From Ricordea florida (lineage: Eukaryota > Cnidaria > Anthozoa > Corallimorpharia > Ricordeidae), in the NCBI GenBank assembly GCA_949710005.1, contig OX453272.1, positions 20,807,929 to 20,871,928 on the forward strand: 64,000 nt of DNA. Reading direction: 5' to 3'. The first letter of the stretch is position 1. Every line of letters starts with the position of its first letter. The notes under the pieces were generated by a model, which was not told where the DNA came from, did no database searches, and worked only from the letters and a program-made list of their open reading frames with translations. The translations under genes were made by a program, and so were the position numbers. This document shows positions 1 to 13,855 of the stretch, piece after piece.

Positions 1-762
1 GGGTGTCTGTATGTCTGTCTCTGTTTATGCGTGTCTATCTGTATGTATGTATATCTGTATGTGTGTCGGTTTCTATGTCTGTGGAGGTGTCTGTGTGTAT
101 GTATAAGTGTATGTGTGTGTCTGTCTGTATGTATGTATATCTATATACATCTATCTATATGTATCTATGTGTGTGTGTATGTGTGTGTCTCTTAGAATGT
201 ATGAATATCTGTATGTATATCTGAATACATACTTACTGTGTCTTACTGTGTGTCTTTTTGTGTGTCTGTGTGGGTGTCTGTATGTATGTCCGCTTACGTG
301 CATGTGTGTGTCTTTCTGTATGTATCTATATCTGTACCTATATCCCTACGAATATTTGTGTGGGTATCTGTATGTAACTCTTTGTGTGTGTGTCTGTATG
401 AAATTATGTCTGTGTGGTAATTTGTATCTTTATGTATATTTGTCTTTGTATGTATGTCTCTCTGTGTGTCTATTTGTATGTCTATGTGTGTTTCTGCATG
501 TATGTCTGTCTGTGTGTCCTACGTTTTGTGTCTGTGTCTGTCTGTGTGTTTGTCTCCATGTATGTCTGTAGGTTTGTATGAATTTCTGTGTGTGTGTCTG
601 TTTGTATGTCTGTGTGGGTGTTTGTATCTATGTATTTTTGTGTATGTCTATGTGTCTGTATGTATGTATATCTGTATGTATGTCTGCATGAATATCTGTG
701 CGTGTGTCTGTATGCATCTCTCTGTGTATGTATGTATGTTTGTGTCTTTATGTATGTATGTA
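1..762. repeat. Block A, T/G-rich degenerate TGTATG/TGTCTG repeat (unit 1)
   Basis: This is a continuation of the G-type repeat: TGTCTGTATGTATG-like words with interspersed TGTGTG. Every frame gives low-complexity peptides of C, V, Y, M, L and S, which are artefacts of reading TGT, GTA, TAT and ATG triplets. The block ends at a sharp switch to the A/C-rich strand type near 762, inside a TATGTATG...CATACATA near-palindrome. No gene is seen. Confidence 0.9.
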
Positions 763-3700
763 CAAACATACATACATACATTCATAAAAATATGCAAACG
801 CACAAAACGTTGATACAAACATACAAATATGCATAAAAATTAAATAAAAATATACAAAGATAAAAACATATAGATATAAAAACATACGGAGACACAAATA
901 TATAGATACAAACATTCAAAGATACAAATATACATATTAACATACAAAGACATACACACAAAAATACAGACCTTTGTACAGTCATACTTAGAGACTTACA
1001 TATAAAGATACATAACTACTTACAGATTTATGTAAAACAGAGATACAAACGTAGACATACTAACACACACACACACAGACATACAATGCAAACATACAAA
1101 GATACCAACAAACAAATATATCTACTTACAAGCATAAAAACCTGCAACATAACTACATACAAACAGAAAGATACGAAAAAAACATACAAACATATATACA
1201 TACAAACACACAAACATACACACAGAATGATATACAAGCATACAAACATACAAAGCAACATAGATACAGACATAAGATTATAAAGACATACAACAATACA
1301 AACATAAAAACATACAAAGATACCAACATAGATACATAGACATACAAAGATATCTGAATACAAATACAAAAACATACATACATACGTAAAAAATACATAA
1401 ATACAAACTCATAAATATGTACATATAGACATACAAATATACATATATTCAAACTAAGAAATGTATAACAAACATACAAACATATATAATTACAAACATA
1501 CGAACACAAATCATGTAAATACAAAGATACAAAAATACAAAAAACTTACAAATACATACATTCAAACATACAAACATAGACAATATTGATATACAAACAT
1601 AAAAACATACGGAGAATCAATTATAAAGATAAAAACACACAAAGATACAAATATACATACTAACATACAATATGTACATACAAAGATACAAATATACATA
1701 CTAACATTCGAATATGTACATACAAACATAGATAGATAATGGCATACAAACATAGAAACAAACAAACATAACAACATCTAGACATACAAACATGGAAACA
1801 TACATTCATTTAGACAGTAAATACTTAGTGACACATAAAACGATACATAACTACTTACAGATTTACCTAAAAGGAGTTACAGAAATACGGACATACTAAC
1901 ATACAGACGAACAAACCTAGAAATATACCAACATAAACACATTCCTATATACAAAGATAAGAGCACACAAATATATATACATACAAACACAAAAACATGC
2001 CAACATACATACAAATTTAAACAGTTATTAATGTACATACAAATAAACAACCATAAACATACATAAATACCACATACCTAAAACTATATAAAAACCATAC
2101 GCACATACAAATATACATAAAAATTAACAAACATACACAAACAAACATAATGACATTCAAATGTACAAACAAACAAAAATACAAACATACATATTAACAT
2201 AAAATCATAAAAACATACAGAGAGATAAATATATCAAAACAAACAGAAAGATACAAATATACATATATACATATATAAACAATACAAATATATACATACA
2301 AACGTACATACAAAATTACATAAAAAACAAACAAACATAGAAACATATAAAAATACAAACATACATACATAATTACATACCAACATACAAACATACACAC
2401 ATACAAACAAACAAACATTTCAAACTAAGAAATCTATAACAAACATACAAACATATATAATTATAAACATACAAACACAAATTATGTAGATACAAACTTA
2501 CAAAAATACATACAAACATACAAATACATACATTTAAACATACATACATAGACAATATTGATATACATACATGCGGAGAATCAATTATACATATACAAAC
2601 ACACAAAGATACAAATATACATACTAAGATACAAATATGTACAAAGAAAGATACAAAGATACAAATATATGTACTAATATTCAAATATGTACATACAAAA
2701 ATAGATAGATAATATCATACAAACATAAAAACATTCATATATACAAAGATAAGAGCAGACAAATATGTCTACATACAAACACAGAAACATGCCAACATAC
2801 ATACAAATATAAAAAGTTACAAATGTACATACAAATAAACAACTATAAACATAAGAACATACATAAATACCACATACCTAAAACTACATAATAACCATAC
2901 GGACATACAAATATACATACAAATTTACAAACATAGACAAACAGACATAATGACATACAAATGTACAAACAAACAAAAATACGAACATATATATTAACAC
3001 AAAATTATAAAAACATACAGAGAGATAAATATATAAGAACAAACAGAAAGATACAAATATACATATATAAACAATACAAATATATACATACGAACGTACA
3101 TGCAAAATGACATAGAAAAACAAACATAGAAACATAAAAATACAAACATACATACATAATGACATACCAACATACAAACAAACAAACATTAACCCAAAAA
3201 ATGTATAAGAAACCTACAAACATATATAATTACATACGTAAGAACACAATTATGTAGATACAAACATACAAAAAGTACATTCAAACATACAATTACATAC
3301 ATTCAAACATACAAACATAGACAATTTTGATATAAAAACATACAAACATACGGAGAATCAATTATAAATATACAAACACACAAAGATACAAATATACATA
3401 CTAACATACAAATATGTACATACAAAGATACAAAGATACAAATATATATATTAGCCTTTAAATATGTACATACAAACATAGATAGATAATATCATACAAA
3501 CATAAAAACATTCATATATTCAAAGATAAGAGCAGACTAATATAACTACATACAAACACAGAAACATGCCAACATACATACAAATATAAAAAGTTACAAA
3601 TGTACATACAAATAAACAACTATAGACTTACAAACATACATAAATACCACATACCTAAAACTACATAATAACCATACGGACATACAAATATACATACAGA

Positions 3701-6700
3701 TTTACAAACATAGACAAACAAACATAATGACATGCAAATGTACTCAGAAACAAAAATACGAACACATATATTAACATAACATCATAGAAAATTACAGAGA
3801 GATAAATATATAAATACAAACAGAAAGATACAAATATACATATATAACCATACAAATATATACATACGAACGTACATACAAAATGAAATTAAAAAACAAA
3901 CAAACATAGAAACATATAAAACTACAAACATACATACATAATGACATACCAATATACAAACATACACACATACAAACAAAGAAACATTTCAAACTAAGAA
4001 ATGTATAACAAACATACAAACATATATAATTATGAACATACAAACACAAATATATAGATACAAAAAAACATAAGAAATTACAAATACATACATTCAAACA
4101 CACAAACATAGACAATATTAATATACAAACTTTCGGAGAATCAATTATACATATACAAACACACAAAGATACAAATATACATACTAACATACAAATATGT
4201 AAATACAAAGATACAAATATATATAAAAAAAAGAATGATACAAATATACATATATAAAGAATATAAATATATACATACGAACGTACATACAAAATGACAT
4301 AAAAAAACAAACAAACATAGAAACATATAAAAATACAAACATACATATATATTGACATACCAACATACAAACATACACACACAAACAAGCAAACATTTAA
4401 ACTAAGAAATGTATAACAAACATACAAACATATATAATTATAAACATACAAAGACAAATATGTAGATACAAAGATACAAAAATACATACAAACATACAAA
4501 TACATAGATTCAAACATACAAACATAGACAATATTGATATACAAACATACGGAGAATCAATTATAAATATACAAAAACACAAAGATACAAATATACATAC
4601 TAACATACAAATATGTACATACGAAGATACCAATATATATACTAACATTTAAATATGTACATACAAACATAGATAGATAATATCATACAAACATCAAAAC
4701 ATTTATATATACAAAGATAAGAGCAGACAACTATATCTACATACAAACACAAACATGCCAACATACATACAAATATAAAAAGTTACAAATGTACATACAA
4801 ATAAACAACTATAAACATAAAAACATACATAAATACCACATACCCAAAACTACATAATAACCAAACAGACATACAAATATACATACAAATTTACAAACAT
4901 AGACAAACAAACATAATGACATACAAATGTACAAACAAACAAAAATACGAACATATATATTAACATAAAATCATATAAATATACAGAGAGATAAATATAT
5001 AAAAACAAACAGAAAGATAAAAATATACATATATAAACAACACAAATATATACATACGAACGTACATACAAAATAACATTAAAAAACAAACAAACATAGA
5101 AACATATAAAAATACAAACATACATACATAATTACATACCAACATACAAACATACAAACATACAAACAAACAAACATTTCAAACTAAGAAATGTGTAACA
5201 AACATATATAATTATAAACATAGAAAAACAAATATCTAGATACAAATATACAAAAATAGATACAAACTTTAAAATACATACATTTAAACACACAAATATA
5301 GACAATATTGATATACAAACATACGGAGAATTAATTATAAATATACAAAAACACAAAGATACAAATATACATACTAACATACAAATATGTACATACAAAC
5401 ATACATAGATAATATCATACAAACATAAAAACATTCATATATACAAAGATAAGAGCAGACAAATATATCTACATACAAACACAGAAACATGCCATCATAC
5501 ATACAAATATTAAAAGTTACAAATGTACATACAAATAAACAACTATAAATATAAAAACATACATAAATACCACATACCTAAAACTACATAATAACCATAC
5601 GGACATACAAATATACATACAGATTTACAAACATAGACAAACAAACATAATGACATGCAGATGTGCAAAGAAACAAAAATGCGAACACATATATTAACAT
5701 AACATTACAGAAAATTGCAGAGAGATAAATATATAAATACAAACAGAAAGATACAAATATACATATATAAACATACAAATATATACATACGAACGTACAT
5801 ACAAAGTGACATAAAAAACAAACAAGCATAGAAACATATAAAAATAAAAACATACATACATACAAACTAAAAATTGTATAAGAAACATACAAACATATAT
5901 AATTACAAACGTAAAAACACAATTATGTAGATACAAACATACAAACATACAAAAAATACATTCAAACATACAAATACATACATTCAAACATACAAACATA
6001 GACAATATTGATATACAAACATACGGAGAATCAATTATAAAGATAAAAATGCACAAAGATACAAGTATACATACTAACATACAAATATGTACAAACAAAC
6101 ATACATACATAATGAGCTACAAATATTTATACATACCAAGATACATAATGGCTAACAACAGACAGAAAAACCATACAGACTTACAAATATACACACACAA
6201 ACATAGCCACATAGAAAGGTATAAGAAACATACAATTATATATACATAAAAATATACATACATAATAACATACAAACATTCAAAACATGCGCACATGCAT
6301 ATATAAAACGTTATATACCGACATTTATACAAACATACCAGCATGAAAACTTACATACATAGAGACATACCGACATACAGATAAACAGATAAACAAACAT
6401 GCAAACAAACAAAGATACAACCAACATATATGCATAAAAGCATACAAACATACAAAAATACAAGCATACAAATAAACATACAAACATACATACAGTCATT
6501 CTTAGAGACATACGTAAAACAATACATAACTACTTACGGATTAACCTAGACGAGAGATACACACATTCTAACATACAGAAATACAGACACACAAACATAC
6601 AACCATGCAAACACACACATATATACAAAAAACATTCAAACGAAGAAAGGTAAAGTAAACATACAAAAATACAAAGATACAAATATACATACTAACGTAC

Positions 6701-7795
6701 AAATATATACATGCATTCAAACATACAAACATAGACAATATTGATATACAAACATACGGAGAATCAATTATAAATATACAAAAATACAAAGATACAAATA
6801 TACATACTAACGTACAAATATATACATACAAACACACATACATATTGACCTACAAACATACAAACAAACAGAAAAACATATATACATACAAACATACAAA
6901 TACAGATGCATAATGACATGCCAACAGACATAAGAAACCATACAGACATACAAACATACAAGCCATGCAAACATACACACATGCAAACAAAAAATCATTC
7001 CAACATAGAAAGGTATAACAAACAAATTCACAATCATATATACATACAAATATACATATATAATAATATGCAATGCATGCGCATGTGCATAGTAAAACGT
7101 TACATACCGACATTTATACAATCATACTTACAGACATAGAAAAAACGATATAAATACTTACAAATTTAACTACAACAGAGTTAGAGAAATACAGATATAC
7201 GAAATTAGACACACTGACCTACAATCATCCAAACATACCAACATGAAAACCTACATACATAGAGACATACCGACGTACAGATATACAAATATACAAAAAT
7301 GTACATACAAACATTCAAAGACACAAATATATAGATAAAATCATACAAAGATACAAATTTACATACAAACATACAACGATACATATATAATGACATACTA
7401 ACATAAAAACAGACATATCTACATACAAACAAACACACATACATGCATGGTGATATATAAGCACACAACAAACAAACCTACACGCATACAAACACACCAC
7501 CATGAAGACATATATACATACAGACATACTGACATACAGATATACAAATATACAAAAATGTACATACAAACATTCAAAGACACAAATATATAGATAAAAT
7601 CGTACAAAGATACAAATTTACATACAAACATACAAAGATACATACATAATGACATACTAACATAACAAACAAACATATGTACATACAAACAAACATACGT
7701 GCATGATAATATAAAATCATACAAAAATAAAAACAAAGAAACATGCATATAATTAAAAAACATACAACAATACATACATACATACACATATCTAT
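763..7795. repeat. Block B, A/C-rich ACATACAAA-type repeat array (unit 1)
   Basis: About 7 kb of ACATACAAA, ATACAAATAT and ACAAACAAAC words on the plus strand, which is the strand complement of the composition of A, C and G. Embedded higher-complexity islands recur, for example a CGGAGAATCAATTA box at 1610, 2574, 3351, 4134, 4550, 5324 (variant), 6024 and 6757. A second set of islands near 960-1040, 1800-1890, 6490-6560 and 7110-7200 matches islands of block C in reverse complement. Long minus-strand open frames here, up to 250 codons, are composition artefacts. The block ends in an ATATCTATATGT near-palindrome around 7795. Confidence 0.9.
1470..6110 (-). repeat. Inner sub-repeat array of block B, period about 0.7-0.8 kb
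   Basis: Within block B, a longer word order repeats: an AAATGTATAACAAACATAC-type segment, a GACAATATTGATATAC segment, the CGGAGAATCAATTA box, an ACTAACATACAAATATGTAC segment, a TGCCAACATACATAC segment and an AACCATACGGACATAC segment. Spacings between successive CGGAGAA boxes from 1610 to 6757 are 964, 777, 783, 416, 774, 700 and 733 bp. The short 416-bp interval looks like an internally deleted copy. The strand is given as minus because the same family reads T/G-rich on that strand, matching block C. Confidence 0.8.
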
Positions 7796-10700
7796 ATGTA
7801 TCTACAGTTGTATTTATATATAATTGTATGTTTGTATGTCAGTTTGTATGTATGTTTATATGTTTGATTGTTTGTATGTTTATATGTATGTTTTGTGTTT
7901 GTTGTTTATCTGTATATTTTCTATATATTTGTGTGTTTGTATGTTTTTATGTTTGTCTGTATGTATATGTGTTAAATGTTTTTATGTTTGTATGCAAACA
8001 TACCTGTATGACATTATGTCATTGTGTATGTATGTCTGTTTGTATGTATGTATGTATGTTTGTATAATAGTATTTCACTGTATCTGTAACTCTTTATGCT
8101 GTCTGTATGTATGTAACTATTTCTTGTCTGTATCTCTGTTTTAAGGTTCCTATGTTTGTAGGGTTGTATGTTCGTATATATGTATGTCCTTATGTACGTA
8201 CGTTGGTATGTTTGTATCTTGATATGCTTGTATGTTTATTGGTTTGTATGTTTTTTATGTATTTGTATGTTTGTATGTTTGTGTGTATGTATGTCTGTAT
8301 GTTAGTACAACTTTATATGTGTATATCTGTATATATATATATATATTTGTGTTGTTCTATGTCCTCATAATTGTATGTCTGTATGTATGTTGCTTTGTTT
8401 GTATGTCTTTGTGCGTTTATGCAAATATGTATGTATGTTTGTGTGTGTACATATATGTTTGTGTGTTTGTTTGTATGTTTGCATGTATATTTGTATCTTT
8501 GTATCTATGTATCTATATATTTGTGTCTATATGTGATATCTTTGAATGTAAGTATGTATATATCTTTTTAAGTATGTCTGTAAGTATTAATGTATAATAA
8601 TGGTCTCTACGTATCTTTGTATGTATGAAAGTATGCATGTTTGTGTGTTACTATTTATGTATTTTGTTTGTTTGTATGTTTGTTTTGTTCTTTATGTTTA
8701 TGCATGTATGTATGTATGTATGTATGTTGGTATAATTGTGTATGTCGTTATGTTTTGTATTGTTCTTTGTCTCTATAGATGCATATTTTTATGCTTGTAT
8801 GTAATTATGTATGTAGGTTTGTATGTTTATGTCTTTACATTTCATTATATATGTATGCCTGTATGTTTGTATGTATATTTCTATGTTTGTATCTTTGTAC
8901 TTTTGTCTCTGTCTGTTTGTTTTTATGTTAGTATATATATATGTATGTGTATAAGTTGGTATTGTTTATGTGTTTGTCTGTGTGTATGTATGTTTTTATT
9001 GTTGTATGTTTCTTTAATTGTATGTACGTATGCTAATTTGTATGTATGTTTTTATGCTTGTATATTTGTATGCATGTATGTTTGTATGTATATATGTTTA
9101 TATGTTTGTTTGTATGTCATATGTATGTATGTATATTTGTATCTTTGTATGATTGCATCTATATATTTGTGTCTCTGAATGTTTGTATGTTTTTATGTTT
9201 GCATGTATGTACGTTGGTATTTTTTTATGTTTGTATGTTGATAGATTTGTTTGTTGGCGTCTTTGTATGTTTGTATGTATAAATGTTTTTATGTTATGTA
9301 TTTTTTAGGCCTGTGTGTCTGTAAGCTCGTATGTCTGTATGTCTGTACCTCTGGAACAGGTAAATCTGTAAATATGTATATACCTTCTTAAGTATGTCTG
9401 TAAGTATAACTGTATAATGGTCTACGTATCTCTGTATGTATGGAAGTATGCATGTTTGTATGTTACTATTTATGTATTTTGTTTGTATGTATCTATGTGG
9501 GTACAATTGTGTACGTCTGTATGTTTTTATGGTTCCTTGTCTGTACTATTTTATAGTTGTATGTTTGTATGTATGTGTGTTACTTTTTTGTATATTTTTT
9601 ATGCTAATATATCATTATGTCTGTAGGTTTGTATGTATATGTGTTTGTATTTTATTATATATATATATATATATGTCTGTATGTTTGTATGTATATGGTT
9701 GGATGTATGTTTCTATGTTTGTATCTTTATACTTTTGTCTATGTCTGTTTGTATGTTCTTATCTTAGTATATATATATATTATTTATGGTTGTGTTGATT
9801 TTGTGTATATCTGTGTGTATGTATGTTTGTATGTTAGTAGTCATTATGTATATATGTTTGAATGTTTGTAGGTATATTTGTATGTTTGTATGATTGTATC
9901 TGTATATTTGTGTCTCTGAATGTTTGTTTGTATGTACTTTGGTATGTTTTTATGTTTGTATGGTGATAGATTTGTGTGTTGGCATCTTGTTTTTTGTATG
10001 TATGAATGTCTTTATGTTGGTATGTTTGTAGGTCTGTGTGTCTGTGTGTTAGCATGTCCGTATCTCTCGTTTAGGTAATTCTTTAATTAGTTATGTATCC
10101 TTTTATGTATGACTCAAAGCATGACTGTATGTATGTTTGTATGTTTGTTTGTATGCTTGTATTTTTGTATTTTTTCATATATATTTGTTTGTTTGCAAGT
10201 TTGTATATCTGTATACCTGTCGGTATATAATGTCGGTATGTCTCTATGTATGTATGTTTTCACGTTGGTATGTTTGGATGTTTGTAGGTTTGTGTGTCTG
10301 TCAGTTGGTATATCTGTATATCTCTAACTCTTTTGTAGGTACATCTGTAAATGTTTGTGTCTTATGTATTTCTGTAAGTACGGTTGTAGAAATGTCATTA
10401 TGTGTCTTTTTATGTATGAATGTATGCATGTTTTATATGTTTGTATGTTAATATATATATATATATATGTATGTATATTTGTATTTATATCTGTTTGTAC
10501 CTTTGTTTGTTACACCTTTCTATCTTTGAATGTCTTTTTTTTGAATGACTGTATGTTTGCATGGTTGTATGTTTCTATGTCTGTACGGTTGTTATGTCTG
10601 TTGGTATGTCAATATGTATGTATGTTTGAATGTTTGTATGTTTTTATGTTTGCATAATTGTTTGTATGTTTGTAGGTCATTATTTATGTATGTTTGTAGG

Positions 10701-12848
10701 TATATATTTGTATAGTAGTATGTATATTTGTATCTCTGTATGTTTGTATCTTTATAATTGATTGTCCGTAGGTTTGTATGTTTGTATCTATGTTTGTATG
10801 TTTGAATGCATGTATTGGTATGTTATTATGTTTTTTTTGTATCTTTGCATTGTTTTATGTCTGTATAATTGTATGTATGTATGTACATTGCTTGGTTTGT
10901 ATGTTCGTATGTTTATGTTAGTATATTTGTATGTATATTTGTATCTTTGCAAGTTTGTATGTATATCTGTTCGTATGTTTGTTTTTATGTAAGTTTGGAT
11001 GTGATTATGTTTGTATGTCTGTAGGTTTGTATATTAGTATGTATATTTGTATGTATATTTGTCTCTTAGTATGTTTGTATATATGTTTTTTGTATGTTTT
11101 TGTGTTTGTATTTAGATGTATTTGTCTGTAAGTAGTTATGCATCGTTTTATGTATGTATCTCTAAGTATTACTGTCTAAATGAATGTATGTTTCTATGTT
11201 TGTATGTATATTTTTATGTCTACATCTACATATTGGTGTGTTTGTATTTTTTATGTATGTATGTGTGCTTGTATGTTTTTGAGTTTGGATGCAGACATCT
11301 TTGTATGTTTGTATGTATGTATGTTGTTATGTTTTGTATGCTTGTATGTCTTATGTTTTTATGATTTTATGTTTGTTTGTTGGTATCTCATTATGTATGT
11401 ACGTTTGCATGTATATATAATATATTTTTGTAAGTATATTTGTGTCTGTATGTTTGTCTCACTGTATGTTTGTACGTTGCTTTGTTTGTATGTTTGTATG
11501 CTCGTATATCATTATGTCTCTATGTTTGTAGGTTTGTATGATTTTTGTTCGCATGTTTTTATGTTTGTATGTATTTATGTTGGTAGGTTCTTATGTTTGT
11601 ATGTATAAATGTTTTATGTTGGTATGTTTGTAGGTCTGTGTGTCTGTATGTTTGTATGTCTGTATATTTGTAACTCTGTTTTCTGTAAATCTGTAGGTAG
11701 TTATGTTTCTTTTTATGTATGTCTCTAAGTATGACTGTATATATGTCTGTATGTTTCTTTGTATGCTTGTATTTTTGTATATTTGTATTATTGTATGTAT
11801 TTATGTATGTATGTTGGTGTCTTCGTACGTTTGCATGCTTATATATCTGTATATCTGTTTGTCTGTAAGTCTCTATATATTTATATCTTCATGTTGCTAC
11901 GTTTGTATGTTTGTAGGTCTGTTTGTTTTTATGCTTGAATATCATTACGTATGTATGTTTATATGGTTTTATGTATGTACGTTTGTATGTATGTTGGTAT
12001 GTTTTGGAGCTGTTGGTATGTTTTTGAGATATGCGGATATATTAGTATCTTTATATGTATGCCTATTTGTATCTCTATATTAATATCTGCACGTATTTCC
12101 TAATGTATGCCTGTCTGTATGCATTTCTTTATGTATGTATGTCTGTATGTATGTATGTTTGTACGTTTGTATGTTTATGTTTCTATATATGTCTGCATGT
12201 ATATCTGTATGTATGTACGGCTCTTTGTAAAATATGTTTGTATGCTTCTGTTTGTATATGTCGGTATGTGCGTCTATATGTCTGCATGTCTGTATGACAG
12301 TGCGTATGTTTGTATGCATTTCCTTACATGTTTGTATGTATGTGTGTATGTCTTAGTGTATGTCGCTATGTATGTCTGTGTGTCATGTCTAGATGTTTGT
12401 ATATGTGTAAGTTTGTGTGATTATATAACTTTGTTTCTATCTATGTATGTATGTATATATGTGTGCATGTAAGTCTGTAGTTATATCTTTATATATCTCT
12501 GTATATATGTTTGTTCCTTGTATATTTGGGTGATGTCTGCATATCTGTATGTATGTATGTTTGTATCTGTATATTGATATTTGTATGTATATCTGTATGT
12601 ATGTATGTCTCTATGACTCTATGTTTGTATGTTCGTCCGGTTTTATGTTTAGTTTGTATATATGTCTCTATCTAAATCTGTATGTATGTCTGCATGCGTC
12701 TTTGTATACCTGTGTGTCTATATGCGGGTATGTTTGTCGGTTTGTATGTTTGTATGTATGTCCTTACTTATGTCTGTATTTATGTATGTATGTAGGTATG
12801 TATATCTGTATGTATGTGTGTATGTATGTGTCTGTATGTATGTTTTTT
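7796..12848. repeat. Block C, T/G-rich TTTGTATG-type repeat array (unit 1)
   Basis: About 5 kb of TGTATGTTTGTATG-like words. Higher-complexity islands near 9345-9420, 10050-10130, 10310-10360, 11110-11180 and 11655-11745 share the words AACTCTGTTTT, GTAAATCTGTA, TAGTTATGTAT and CTCTAAGTATGACTGTATG. The same islands occur in block B in reverse complement. AT dinucleotide runs at about 8330-8346, 9656-9674 and 10450-10468 vary in length among units. No gene is seen; open frames are tetranucleotide artefacts. Confidence 0.9.
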
Positions 12849-13006
12849 AACCATAATCACTAACGTTACCATTACTACCATATGCATTTATAACAACGAT
12901 CACTACAACTATGACCAGAAATAACCACTATCATTACCAACTTCACCATCAACACCATCGTCACTATCATCATTACAAAGATCATTACCACCATCAAACG
13001 TCAGGC
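12849..13006. repeat. Block D, degenerate ACC/ATC/ATT triplet tract (unit 1)
   Basis: About 158 bp made almost entirely of triplets such as ACC, ATC, ATT, ACT and AAC (for example ACCATCAACACCATCGTCAC). It begins directly after the last TGTATG words of C and ends at GTCAGGCAGTATACC, where block E begins. The same tract sits at the same junction in all five copies in the window. Confidence 0.85.
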
Positions 13007-13855
13007 AGTATACCTTAGTGACCAGCTCAGTCAAGTATAGCTTATTGAAATAGTAGATAACAGTGGAGAGTAGCTAAGAGATGGAGTGGAATATGCCTCA
13101 AAGGACTTGTGTAGTAGTGGTGTGTACCAAAGTGGAGAAGTGTGGTATACCTAAGTTAGTTTTACCTCAATGAAGTATCGGAGTAGAGTAGCGCAGTGGA
13201 GTGGTGAAATGAAGTATCGCAGTGGATCAGTGGAACGTCGCAGTGGAGTATTGCAATTGAATATCGTAGTGGAGTGGCAGAGGATACCTTAGTTGAGTAC
13301 CTCTAACAGAGCCCCTTAGTCAAGTGTAGGTCATTGAAGTAGTGAAGTAGTGGAGTATACCTTAGTGGAGAGTAGCGCAGTAAAACCCAGTGGAATACAG
13401 CGGAGTACCATTTGCCCCTAGTGAATCAGTACAGTACTTAAGTGGAATAGCGAAATAGTGGAGTGGAAGTCAGGCTCAGTGTAGTATACTCAAGTAAAGA
13501 AGTAGAATATCAGTCACACGCAGTGGATAAGTGGAGTGTACTTCAGTACAACGGTGGACTTTTGGAGTATCGCATTGGAGTATCGCAGTGGAGTGGTACG
13601 GTGGAGTAGATCTCAGTGGAGTACTGGTATGGCCAGTGGAATAGACCTTGTTGAAGTAGTAGAATATTGCAGTGGAGTATAGCTCAGTGGAATATCGCAG
13701 TGGACTAGTGCTGTGGGGTATCACAGAAACGTAGTGGAGTGGTGGTGTATACCTTAGTTCAGCTTTGCAGTAAAATGAATTGACTCCAATAGGTACCTTA
13801 ATTTTATCGCATTTTAGTTTTACCACAGTAAAATAAACTTACTCAATAACTGAAA
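13007..13855. repeat. Block E, short GTGGAGTA-type minisatellite (unit 1)
   Basis: AGTGGAGTA, TCGCAGTGG and GTATACCTTAGT words are repeated imperfectly at spacings of about 10-25 bp over 0.85 kb. It is G-rich on the plus strand and unlike any neighbouring block. The minus-strand open frame at 13476-13826, rich in S, T, P, L and R, is the translation of this short repeat and is not called as a gene. The transition into F is gradual around 13790-13860. Confidence 0.85.

Noticed and set aside
3792..4544. Minus-strand open frame of 250 codons (also 25276-26028)
   Set aside because: The peptide is only C, V, Y, M, F, L, I and S in an order dictated by TGTATG/TTTGTA words, and overlapping frames are open as well. 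This is typical of stop-poor tetranucleotide repeats, not of a gene.
12849..13006. Block D as a coding triplet expansion
   Set aside because: The triplets are degenerate and mixed, lie outside any credible frame, and are copied only as part of the HOR.
13476..13826. Minus-strand open frame of 116 codons in block E (repeated at 34984, 57252 and 60658)
   Set aside because: It is the translation of the GTGGAGTA minisatellite (TPLRSTPPYHST-like). In the second copy of unit 2 the frame is broken by an indel or substitution without other change.
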